A DNA stretch of 64,000 nt from Myxococcota bacterium (lineage in GTDB: Bacteria > Myxococcota > XYA12-FULL-58-9 > JALHOP01): positions 1 through 64,000 of the forward strand of contig JALHOP010000021.1 of assembly GCA_022842935.1 (NCBI GenBank), read 5' to 3'. Of the stretch, positions 55,128 through 64,000 are shown one piece after another. A program made the translations under genes and the position numbers. Position 1 is the first letter of the stretch. Each line of letters begins with the position of its first letter. A model generated the notes under the pieces. It made no database searches and was not told where the DNA came from. It saw only the letters and a list, made by a program, of their open reading frames with translations.

Positions 55128-57749
55128 TCAGAGCTCGAGCAGACGCCGCAACCGCTCGAGGTGCGCGAGGGCCTGCATGGGGGTCGTCGCCATCGGGTCG
55201 ATGGCGCGCAGCTCTGCTTCGACCACCGACGGGCTAGGCCGCGGTGGCGCAAACAGGGCTAGCTGCCCGCCGAGGTCGCGCCCTTCTCGCCGACTGTAGG
55301 CAAGCACCGGCATACCCTTGCTGTCGAGCTCCCCGCTCTCGAGGTTCGTCAGGATCTCTCTTGCGCGCGCCAACACGGGCTCGGGCACCCCGGCAAGCTG
55401 CGCCACCTGGATGCCGTAGCTACGATTGGCGGCCCCGTCGACCAGTCGGCGCAAGAAGACGATGGTGCCTTGGCTCTCCTTGACCGCGACCGAGACGTTG
55501 ACGATGCGCGGCCTCTCGCGCGTGAGATCGGTGAGCTCGTGATAGTGCGTGGCAAACATGGCGCGACAGCCGAGAACGTCGTGGACGTGTTCGGCCACCG
55601 CCCAGGCGATCGATACGCCGTCAAAGGTGCTGGTGCCGCGTCCGATCTCGTCGAGCAACACCAGCGACCGCGCGGACGCCTGCTTGAGGATCGTCGCGGT
55701 CTCGAGCATCTCGACCATGAAGGTCGACTGACCGCGCCCGAGATTGTCGGAGGCGCCAACCCGGGTGAAGACGCGATCGCAGAGTCCAACCAAGGCCCGC
55801 TGCGCCGGCACGAACGAGCCGACATGCGCGAGCACCGCGGTGAGCCCAACCTGACGCATGATGGTCGACTTGCCAGCCATGTTTGGGCCGGTGACCACGA
55901 GGAGCTGGCGGGTCGTGGCGTCGAGATTGACGTCGTTGGCGATGAAGCGCTCACCATTGGGCAGCAAGCGCTCGATGACGGGATGGCGGCTTTGCTTGAG
56001 CTCGAGCACGGGAGCTTCGGTGAGCTCGGGTTGCACGTAGCGGCACTCGTCGGCCACCTGCGCAAGCGATGCTAACGCATCGGTCTCCGCGACGAGGCGT
56101 GAAACGGCGCGCAGCCGCGTCGTGAAACCGCCGACCTCGGCGGCAAGCGACTCGAAAAGTAGCTGCTCACGGGTCCGGCGACGCTCGTCGGCGCCCAAGA
56201 CGCGGTCTTCGTAGGTCTTGAGCTCGGGGGTAATGAACCGCTCGGCGCCCACGAGGGTCTGCTTACGGATGTAATCGGCCGGCGCCTGCGCGAGGTTCGC
56301 CTTGGTGATCTCGATGTAGTAGCCGAAGACTCTGTTGTAACGGACCTTGAGGTTCGTGATGCCGGTGCGCGCCCGCTCGCGCTTCTCGAGCTCGTCGAGA
56401 AAGCCGTGACCTTCGGTGGACGCTTCGATGAGGACGTCGAGGTCAGCGTCGAAGCCCTTGGCAAAGATGCCCCCCTCGTTCGTCGCGAAAGGTGGGTCGT
56501 CGACCAACGCCCGCGCCAGCAGATGCTGCAAGTCGTCGACAACATCGGCCTCGAGCCAAGCGGCGCCCAGATACGAGCCAAGCTTCGACGCCACGTTCTT
56601 CACGTCAGGCAAGCGAGCAAGCGAAAGGCGCAAGAGACCAAGGTCTTTCGGGGTCGCGCGGCCCACAGCGACGCGGCCGACCAAGCGTTCGATGTCGCGC
56701 ACGCCCTCGAGCGCGGCTTGGGCTTTTTCGCGCGCCGAGCGCTCGCTTTTGAACGCGGCCACTGCGCCTTGGCGCCGCTCAATGGCGGCTCGCTCGCGCA
56801 GGGGGAAGAGTAGCCACTGATGCAGGGTACGCGAGCCCAGGGCGGTGCGGCAGCGGTCGAGGTGCCAGAGCAGCGAGCCGCGCCGCTCGGAGTCGCGTTG
56901 TGTGCGCGTCAACTCGAGATTGCGACGCGTCGCCTCATCGAGAACGACATAGTCGGCGATGCGATAGGTGCGCGGCGGCATGATGTGCTTTAGCGGACGC
57001 CGCTGTGTGCGTTCGGCGTAACGCACCGCCAAGCAAACGGCGAGCTCTTCTTCGGCGAGGGCCGACGGCAAAGCGCCAAAGATAGCGTGCCACGACCCCT
57101 TCTCGGGCAGCGCCTCAGCCGCGCGAACGGGAATTGTGCTGGCGACAAGGGCTGCAACCGCCGCGGCACCCTCCGGTACGGCCACGACTTCGCGAGCGCC
57201 CATGCGGCCGAGCTCGTCCGTGAGCTGCCCTTGCGGGACACGCGTCATCAACACTTCGCCGGCAAGCAGGTCGAGCAGCGCAAGCACGGCCTCGCCCCCT
57301 TTGAGTACGACCGCAGCGAGGTAGGCAGCGGCGCCGGGGTCGAGAGCCTCGAGCTCGCACACCGTGCCAGGCGTCACGACGCGCGTTATCGCGCGTTTCA
57401 CGATACCCTTGGCGAGCTTGGGATCTTCGAGCTGGTCGCAGATGGCGACGGAGAAGCCGCGCTCGACCAAGCGCGCGATGTAGCCTTGTGCCGCGTGGTG
57501 CGGTACGCCGGCCATCGGGACGGGCTCGTCGGAGCTCTTGTCGCGTGAGGTCAACGTAAGGTCGAGCTCGCGCGCCGCGATCTTCGCGTCGTCGAAGAAT
57601 GTCTCGTAGAAGTCGCCCATCCTGAAGAACAGGATGGCGTCACGCGGCGCATCGGCCTTGGCGTCGAGGAACTGGCGCAGCATGGGGGTGATCTTGCGCT
57701 CGCCCACCCCTCCGTCCGCGTTGCCGCTCAAGCCGTCTGTCGCGCCCAT
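55128..57749 (-). CDS. mutS: DNA mismatch repair protein MutS
   Basis: 873 residues. Domain I has the mismatch-wedge motif F47-Y-E49 in FFRMGDFYETF. Connector, lever and clamp domains follow (about 140-590), and the C-terminal ABC ATPase has Walker A GPNMAGKST starting at 621. LLDEIGRGTSTFDG is Walker B, and ATHYHEL is the switch region. It recognises base mismatches and recruits MutL; mutL is not in this window. It is 42 bp downstream of ihfB and could share its transcript. The extreme C-terminus has the helix-turn-helix region that follows the ATPase in other MutS proteins (MATTPMQALAHLERLRRLL). Confidence 0.97.
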   Translation of the reverse strand: MGATDGLSGNADGGVGERKITPMLRQFLDAKADAPRDAILFFRMGDFYETFFDDAKIAARELDLTLTSRDKSSDEPVPMAGVPHHAAQGYIARLVERGFSVAICDQLEDPKLAKGIVKRAITRVVTPGTVCELEALDPGAAAYLAAVVLKGGEAVLALLDLLAGEVLMTRVPQGQLTDELGRMGAREVVAVPEGAAAVAALVASTIPVRAAEALPEKGSWHAIFGALPSALAEEELAVCLAVRYAERTQRRPLKHIMPPRTYRIADYVVLDEATRRNLELTRTQRDSERRGSLLWHLDRCRTALGSRTLHQWLLFPLRERAAIERRQGAVAAFKSERSAREKAQAALEGVRDIERLVGRVAVGRATPKDLGLLRLSLARLPDVKNVASKLGSYLGAAWLEADVVDDLQHLLARALVDDPPFATNEGGIFAKGFDADLDVLIEASTEGHGFLDELEKRERARTGITNLKVRYNRVFGYYIEITKANLAQAPADYIRKQTLVGAERFITPELKTYEDRVLGADERRRTREQLLFESLAAEVGGFTTRLRAVSRLVAETDALASLAQVADECRYVQPELTEAPVLELKQSRHPVIERLLPNGERFIANDVNLDATTRQLLVVTGPNMAGKSTIMRQVGLTAVLAHVGSFVPAQRALVGLCDRVFTRVGASDNLGRGQSTFMVEMLETATILKQASARSLVLLDEIGRGTSTFDGVSIAWAVAEHVHDVLGCRAMFATHYHELTDLTRERPRIVNVSVAVKESQGTIVFLRRLVDGAANRSYGIQVAQLAGVPEPVLARAREILTNLESGELDSKGMPVLAYSRREGRDLGGQLALFAPPRPSPSVVEAELRAIDPMATTPMQALAHLERLRRLLEL

Positions 57750-57791
57750 TGTCTGGGAACCCTAGCAGCAGGGTCCGACAAGCACAGGCGC

Positions 57792-58124
57792 CTAGCCTTC
57801 TTTGGCTTGGGACCCGTTGGCCAGACGACCGGCGTTCACGCGCTCACGCAACTCGTGCCCAACGGTGAAAAACGGGACACGTTTTTCGGGTACCGCGATC
57901 GCGTGTCCAGTCTTCGGATTGCGCCCGGTCCGCGATCGCCGATGGCGAACCGAGAAGCTCCCGAAGCCACGGATCTCGATGCGATCTCCGTTACGCAGCG
58001 CCTGCGTCATGGCGTCGAAGATCGTGTTCACCACGATTTCAACATCGGTTGCGCGAAGATGCGAAAAACGCTGAGCGACCGCCTGAATGAGGCCACTCTT
58101 GGTCATGCCCTGATTGCTGTCCAC
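57792..58124 (-). CDS. ihfB: Integration host factor beta-type subunit
   Basis: About 110 residues from GTG 58124, which has GGAG seven bases upstream; an ATG at 58106 gives the exact family N-terminus MTKSGLIQAVAQRF but a poor ribosome site. The HU/IHF fold contains SHLRATDVE, RIEIRGFGSFSVRHRRSRTGRNPKTG (including the DNA-intercalating Pro and arm) and VPFFTVGHELRERVN. These match IhfB more closely than IhfA or HU. It bends DNA in replication, recombination and transcription. It follows rpsA on the same strand, as in E. coli, but with a 570 bp gap and a terminator in between. Confidence 0.93.
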   Translation of the reverse strand: MDSNQGMTKSGLIQAVAQRFSHLRATDVEIVVNTIFDAMTQALRNGDRIEIRGFGSFSVRHRRSRTGRNPKTGHAIAVPEKRVPFFTVGHELRERVNAGRLANGSQAKEG

Positions 58125-58356
58125 TACACGTCTCCGTGAGGACAACTACGCCCTATTGCCCGGAACCCACCGGCCACCAGCGCGCCTTCGCGAAGGTAAC
58201 CCTGGAGTGCTGCACGGAAAGGACGTTAACCCCGGCGGGCCCCTGCGTGCAAGCGCAGATGACACCACGCGCGGTTTCTCCTGACGAGTCACCCGGTGTT
58301 TGCCCGCAGTGCTCCGCGATCGTGGTGCGATCGCGGGCATCTCGCGTGGCCGCTGA

Positions 58357-58611
58357 GAGCCATCAGCTCTGGACGTCGGTCATGGCACCAGCCGAGACGT
58401 TGGCGTCCGCTTTCGCGAATTCCTGCTGGTCCTTTGGAAGGCGAAAGACCTCTTCGGTTCTTCTATCTGGGACGAGGTGTTCATCGACCTCACTGCATAC
58501 GCGCCCGGCAACGTCCGCATCGAAGTCGGCTATATGAACCAGTTCATCGACGTGTCGACGCGCAATGGAATGCGTCACGTCGCAGCGTTGAACTTTTTCG
58601 CCGATCTCTGA
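58357..58611 (+). pseudogene. Decayed DUF2490-like outer-membrane barrel fragment
   Basis: One frame encodes SALDVGHGTSRDVGVRFREF, then DEVFIDLTAYAPGNVRIEVG, then YMNQFIDVSTRNGMRHVAAL and NFFADL before TGA at 58609-58611. The pattern of GYxNQF, a central charged stretch and a terminal N.F..L strand is that of the C-terminal half of DUF2490 beta-barrels. There is no upstream start codon in frame (TGA at 58354-58356); only an internal ATG exists. An adjacent frame reads ESHQLWTSV, possibly the remnant of the N-terminus. It looks like a decayed gene in the rpsA-ihfB gap. Confidence 0.45.
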
Positions 58612-58628
58612 CCCGAGCACCGGCCCAA

Positions 58629-58669
58629 CGAAAAACGGCGCGCTCCAGGTTTCCCCGAGAGCGCGCCGT
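58629..58669 (-). terminator. rpsA intrinsic terminator
   Basis: The minus strand has perfect 11 bp arms ACGGCGCGCTC and GAGCGCGCCGT around a 13 nt loop, followed by a TTTTT run. It starts about 30 bp after the rpsA stop. This is a classic intrinsic terminator and separates rpsA from ihfB. Confidence 0.93.
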
Positions 58670-58697
58670 CGTTCAGACTAGCTCTGCGACCAGGACG

Positions 58698-60410
<1,713 letters not shown>

Positions 60411-60588
60411 CACTCTTTTGGACTCAACTTACCCGGACCAAACTGCGGCGCGGGGCTAAGGACCTGGCTCAAGCTCCCAGATGCACCATGCATCGGTAGC
60501 GCGGGCACACGTCCGCTTTGGGCGCCGTCCTACAGATCAAGGAACGGTTTGTCCAGTGCCGGTCGCGTCGAGGTCGCGCGAGCTCGAC

Positions 60589-62064
60589 TTAGGTCGGCGA
60601 GGCGGCGGCTCCACGCCAGGCCTGTCGCTCGGCGTCGAAGCGGTCGAGCTGATGGCCAACCGAACGGGCACCACCATAGAGCCACGACCAGTCGCTGCCG
60701 GTTGCCCAGATCTTGTCACGGAGCGCCGCGTAGGTGCCGTCGTCCATGGTCGTAAAGAAGGGCTGACCTTCAGCCGCGACGCCATCGCGGAAGAATCGAT
60801 AGCGTTGGCTCGCGGTCCCCGAACGCGGCGACGCTGGACCAACTCCCTCGGCGCCGAAGACATCGTTGAGCACTGCGTGCGTAAGTCCCCAGCGGGCGCG
60901 CGTATCGTCAGTGGCAGCGCTGGGGTTCGGCGGTAGCTCACCATGGACACGGCGCAGCAAAGCCGCTGCGTCTTGGGGCGAGAGGCGGTCGATTGCAGCG
61001 CGTAGCGCGGCGACTGCTTGGTCGCGTGGACCGCGCGTAAGCAAGCCGATGGTCGCAGGATCGTTGGCGGCGACCAACGTGTCGAAGTCACGTCGGTCAA
61101 GCGCTACACCTTCGCCCGCCTTGGCGGTCACCGCCCTCAGACGCAGAGCGCGCCAGAGGTTCGTCGCCGACGCGGCAGCGGTGGCCGCCGGCTGCTCGCC
61201 TGCGATGGCATCGAGTGTCCGCGATGAAAGACCCGACACGTCGAAACCGGGGCGGCCCGCGACGCTCCTAAGCGATTCCCACTGCTGGCTTGGGCGCAGG
61301 CCGCGAATCACGGCGTCGTTGTCCTGGCCCTCGTTGGCGCGCAAATAGTCGACGATGGTCTCGACCGTGGACCCCTGCGCCGTAAGGCTAGCGATGACGC
61401 CCTCGGCTGCCTGAGGATGGGCCCGGACCGCATCACCAATGCGCCTGAAGGCTGGAGCACGCGCATCGCCGGTGAGCGCCGAGGCCTCGACGACCGCCGC
61501 GGCAGCCGTCTGAGCGTCGGTAACCTCTGTGGGCCCGGCAACGGCAGGTTCCTGGCCAGGTGCAGCGAGCTCGGCAGGAAGCGGCGCGGCCTGGGCGAAA
61601 CGATCGGGTTGCTCGCGCATCGCGTCGCGGATGGCGCGGCGGCGCGCGGAAAAGCTGCCCCCTTCGGGAGGCTGCAGGCCGGCCATCGCGTGAACATGCG
61701 ACAAGGCGTAGTACTTGCCGGCGATGTAGTCCTCGCGCTCGCCTACCGCATTCTGGCCGAGCCCCACTGCGGCGCGCGTGTCGCTGCCGAAGATTCCGTC
61801 GACGGTCAACGCATCCCGGGCGTCTTCGACGCCGTCGCGAATGGCGGCCGCACGGGTGATGAGCTGAATGGCGCGGACGTCGTCGCCGCGGGCGCCGAAA
61901 CCAACGACCCGACCGGCTGTGTTGGGTTGCCCGTCCCACTTCTGCAGCAGCTCTTGCGCAATGGCGTAGGCTTGTTGCTGCCCTTCGTCGGTGGAGAGGG
62001 AGCTCTCGAGCTCCCGGAGCTGGTCGGGCGTCATGCGGCCAAGTGCGTCGATCGTCAAAGTCAC
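60589..62064 (-). CDS. Hypothetical protein with PG-binding-like segment
   Basis: 491 residues, no signal peptide. Residues about 55-105 (RGDDVRAIQLITRAA... DALTVDGIFGSDTRAAVGLGQNAVG) resemble the peptidoglycan-binding_1 fold (G..V..LQ....... VDG.FG..T..AV). A Ala/Arg-rich helical region with HEAT-like periodicity runs from 200 to 400. A C-terminal Trp-rich segment (IWATGSDWSWLYGGARS) is followed by QLDRFDAERQAWRG. Unknown family. It lies between rpsU and rpsA on the same strand. Confidence 0.7.
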   Translation of the reverse strand: MTLTIDALGRMTPDQLRELESSLSTDEGQQQAYAIAQELLQKWDGQPNTAGRVVGFGARGDDVRAIQLITRAAAIRDGVEDARDALTVDGIFGSDTRAAVGLGQNAVGEREDYIAGKYYALSHVHAMAGLQPPEGGSFSARRRAIRDAMREQPDRFAQAAPLPAELAAPGQEPAVAGPTEVTDAQTAAAAVVEASALTGDARAPAFRRIGDAVRAHPQAAEGVIASLTAQGSTVETIVDYLRANEGQDNDAVIRGLRPSQQWESLRSVAGRPGFDVSGLSSRTLDAIAGEQPAATAAASATNLWRALRLRAVTAKAGEGVALDRRDFDTLVAANDPATIGLLTRGPRDQAVAALRAAIDRLSPQDAAALLRRVHGELPPNPSAATDDTRARWGLTHAVLNDVFGAEGVGPASPRSGTASQRYRFFRDGVAAEGQPFFTTMDDGTYAALRDKIWATGSDWSWLYGGARSVGHQLDRFDAERQAWRGAAASPT

Positions 62065-62157
62065 GGTGAGCCCCCACGGTGCGCAGGCAGCATAGACGCC
62101 GCCCTATTATCGCTGAAGAGTATCGGCCGACCGTGAACAACGTTTCGTGAAACGACG

Positions 62158-62198
62158 AAAAAAAACGCCCGGACATGCGTAATGCACATCCGGGCGTT
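62158..62198 (-). terminator. rpsU intrinsic terminator
   Basis: The minus strand has arms AACGCCCGGA and TCCGGGCGTT around a 15 nt loop, followed by a run of about eight T (the 62158-62165 A-run on plus). It begins about 20 bp after the rpsU stop. Strong intrinsic terminator. Confidence 0.92.
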
Positions 62199-62220
62199 CG
62201 ACCCTTGCGGAGATAGGGGC

Positions 62221-62418
62221 TTAGCGGCGCGCGCGGTTCGCGCTGCGACGGCGGCGCTTTTCAGCGCTACGCTGCTTCTCCTTCTTGCGAATGGAGGGCT
62301 TCAGGTAGTGCTCGCGGCGGCGAACTTCCTTGAGGATGCCAGCAGCTTCAACCTTCTTCTTGAAGCGCTTCAGAGCCTTCTCGAACGGCTCGCCTTCTTT
62401 CACGACGACTTTCGTCAT
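62221..62418 (-). CDS. rpsU: Small ribosomal subunit protein bS21
   Basis: 65 residues, normal length. Very basic, [46 protein letters not shown]..., ending in [11 protein letters not shown]. It sits at the 30S platform near the anti-Shine-Dalgarno region. ATG 62418 is chosen over the GTG two codons upstream; AAGGAGG lies about nine bases before it. It is a single gene with its own terminator, not in the rpsU-dnaG-rpoD macromolecular operon of E. coli. Confidence 0.95.
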   Translation of the reverse strand: MTKVVVKEGEPFEKALKRFKKKVEAAGILKEVRRREHYLKPSIRKKEKQRSAEKRRRRSANRARR

Positions 62419-62534
62419 ATGCACTCACCTCCTTCGCGATGGATTCGGCCGCGTCAACGGACGCCGAGCCGGGGGCGCGTGGATACAGGAGCCGTCACGG
62501 CACGGCAAGCTGAAACCGTGGGGCTCACAAACCT

Positions 62535-64000
62535 TTACCGCTCTGCCGGAGGCTTCGCGATGAAGATTCGGACGACGCGCTGGTCCACGGCAACCGTCTC
62601 GCCGGCGTGCTCGAACACGAGCTCCCCGTCCCGACCGCGGAGCAGCTGCTTGAAGGAAAGCTCGAGGGTCTGACCATTGCCCGCTCCGACCAGGGCGCGG
62701 CCCGACTGGCCAACGGCGTTATCCCCGTAGCGTCCAGCGAAAGCAGCTCGCGTCCCACCCACCAAACCCGCAGCTCTGCATTCAGCATCGAACGTGGCGA
62801 TGGACTTGGGTGAGCTGTCGGACACAGCAAAGTTGTAGCCATAGTATGCAAAGAACGGCACTCCTTCGCCGCCTTGGTGGGGCCGAATTGTGAAGGCGGC
62901 ACCATCGTGGTCCGCGATGGTGCCCTCGACCATGCTGCGTACCGCCCTGTCTTCATCTGCCGAGAACGCGAGCGCCCTGCGTCCATTGAGGCTCGCTCCG
63001 CCAAAGATGGCGTCGAATTCAGGCGACATGAAGCGCACCAGGCCTCGCCGCTCTGCCTCGGCGGCGAAGTCTTTGAGGGTTACCGTCGATCGGTCTTCGA
63101 TAGCCAGGAACGGCGGTCTCTTGGGAATGCCCGCGAAGTAGTCGAAGCGGAGCGACACCGAGTCTTTCCCTTCGATGGGCTGGTCGAGCGCGATCGTATA
63201 GGTGGTGAAGCGAGAGCGCTCTCCCCCTACAACGGCCTCGCTCGACACTTCGGCTCCGCTTATCACCCCGCAGCCGATACGCAGTGAACCATCGGCGCCA
63301 GCAAAGACCGCGGAGGCCCGGCGACCCACCAGCACGTCTTGATTGGTAGGCGAGGTGACCGCCCAGTGTTCGTCTCCGGGAACAGCGAGGTATCCACTCG
63401 CGACGCTCTTGCGCCACGCGTTGATGGTCGCGCTTGCTTCGGCGCGCTCCGCTGCCTTGGCCAATCGGAACGGGTCGTGCGCAAGACCTGTAATTCGGGA
63501 GCCGAACGCGTCCCACAGCTTCTGGAAATCCGACGTGTCGACGACCGGCTCGAGCTCTCCACGAAACTGTCCGAGGATCCACTCCGCGACAGCGACTTTC
63601 GACGCGCTGTCGAGGTTTTCATGATGCATGTGTGCCGCGATACCCAGTGCATCCAGGACACGAAGTGCGTTCGCTACATCCTCGCGGCTGAAGTTACTCT
63701 TGCGGAGCCGCTCCATCGCTGCGCCCCCGCGCGCGACCAGCGCAGCATGCCGACTTTCGGTCGCCAGGAACGTCGCGAACGTGCTGTGGTCGACGTGGGT
63801 CAGCCCTGAGAGCTCGACCTGCACCGCGTGGCGCACCTCCGGCGTCGGACGACGCAGGAATGCTGCCACCTGGGGACCGAAATCGACTCGGCGTTCGTCG
63901 CCCCGCGCAACAGCGTCCAAGGCGAGACCACGCACGATCTCTGGCGCATCGGCTGTCGATAAACCGAGACCCTTGGCAACCCGGCCAAAGCCACCGTCCG
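62535..64000 (-). CDS. Hypothetical protein, 5' end beyond the window
   Basis: At least 488 residues. The frame stays open from 63935 to the window end (GGFGRVAKGLGLSTADAPEIVRGLALDAVAR), so the true start is outside. The first part is helical with a HEAT-like look (VAAFLRRPTPEVRHAVQVELSGL). The C-terminal half (about 200-466 of the visible part) is predicted beta-rich (FTTYTIALDQPIEGKDSVSLRFDYFAGIPKR, FFAYYGYNFAVS, LVFEHAGETVAVDQRVVRIF). No signal or catalytic motif is recognised in the visible part. It is upstream of rpsU on the same strand. Confidence 0.7.
   Translation of the reverse strand, partial: DGGFGRVAKGLGLSTADAPEIVRGLALDAVARGDERRVDFGPQVAAFLRRPTPEVRHAVQVELSGLTHVDHSTFATFLATESRHAALVARGGAAMERLRKSNFSREDVANALRVLDALGIAAHMHHENLDSASKVAVAEWILGQFRGELEPVVDTSDFQKLWDAFGSRITGLAHDPFRLAKAAERAEASATINAWRKSVASGYLAVPGDEHWAVTSPTNQDVLVGRRASAVFAGADGSLRIGCGVISGAEVSSEAVVGGERSRFTTYTIALDQPIEGKDSVSLRFDYFAGIPKRPPFLAIEDRSTVTLKDFAAEAERRGLVRFMSPEFDAIFGGASLNGRRALAFSADEDRAVRSMVEGTIADHDGAAFTIRPHQGGEGVPFFAYYGYNFAVSDSSPKSIATFDAECRAAGLVGGTRAAFAGRYGDNAVGQSGRALVGAGNGQTLELSFKQLLRGRDGELVFEHAGETVAVDQRVVRIFIAKPPAER

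Noticed and set aside
58136-58537. Plus-strand frame in the rpsA-ihfB gap
   Set aside because: Cys/Ser-rich composition with no coding bias; the neighbouring frame holds the DUF2490-like fragment instead.
58363-58620. Minus-strand frame between rpsA terminator and ihfB
   Set aside because: Antisense of the barrel remnant; no ribosome site or family features.

Overview
The window is high-G+C chromosomal DNA of a Gram-negative bacterium with an outer membrane. It carries lpxD, lpxA, lpxI, bamA, ompH, Lol genes and lnt. The gene set points to Myxococcota, probably Polyangia or a relative of Haliangium: PEGA and PATAN/MshEN proteins, large Cys-containing lipoproteins, an MbnP/MbnH-type metallo-mystery pair, very long coiled coils and many genes coupled by 1-4 base overlaps. 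That assignment rests on gene content only; no 16S gene is present. Coordinates are read from the sequence. Functions come from motifs and family knowledge without database searches.

Layout. 1-1829: end of an integrative element (AlpA-like regulator, tyrosine integrase, repeat-rich AT-richer control region) abutting the 3' end of guaA, a known integration hot spot. 1830-5519: guaA, a TPR lipoprotein and a ROK kinase. 5520-6962: gene-poor accessory stretch with one orphan gene and two palindromes. 6963-9499: guaB and an MshEN/GAF-like gene. 9634-13834: outer-membrane and lipid A operon ompH-lpxD-lpxA-lpxI-Gfo/Idh, with no fabZ or lpxB. 13870-18138: a coiled-coil protein and an M1-like/Omp85-like fusion. 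18165-25185: envelope operon lysS-lolC/E-lolD-bamA on the minus strand, then a small helix-hairpin-helix gene. 25295-31415: a PEGA protein and two paralogous large lipoproteins, translationally coupled. 31503-43245: a long minus-strand run with prfB (complete +1 frameshift site), a CFA-methyltransferase/FAD-oxidase fusion, lnt, ybeY, three secreted proteins, a PATAN protein and a TPR membrane protein. 43332-48956: mazG, murJ, rpsT, a membrane protein and a RelA/SpoT-like protein. 49089-51184: the MbnP/MbnH-like pair. 51262-60410: a helical protein, a CBM9-like lipoprotein, an AmiC-type amidase, mutS, ihfB, a decayed beta-barrel gene and rpsA. 60589-64000: two unknown proteins around rpsU; the last runs off the window.

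How the genes work together. Much of the window serves the cell envelope. Lnt finishes lipoproteins, the Lol proteins export them and BamA inserts barrels. OmpH chaperones barrels, LpxD/A/I build lipid A, MurJ flips lipid II and the amidase trims peptidoglycan. guaA and guaB (GMP synthesis) lie within 4 kb of each other but apart. Translation and replication genes (rpsA, rpsT, rpsU, prfB, lysS, mutS, ihfB) are interspersed.

The least explained items are these: the methyltransferase-flavoprotein fusion with two altered bicarbonate-site residues; the cryptic RelA/SpoT-like protein; the M1-like/Omp85 fusion; the LolC with five extra membrane helices; and the tandem lipoproteins.
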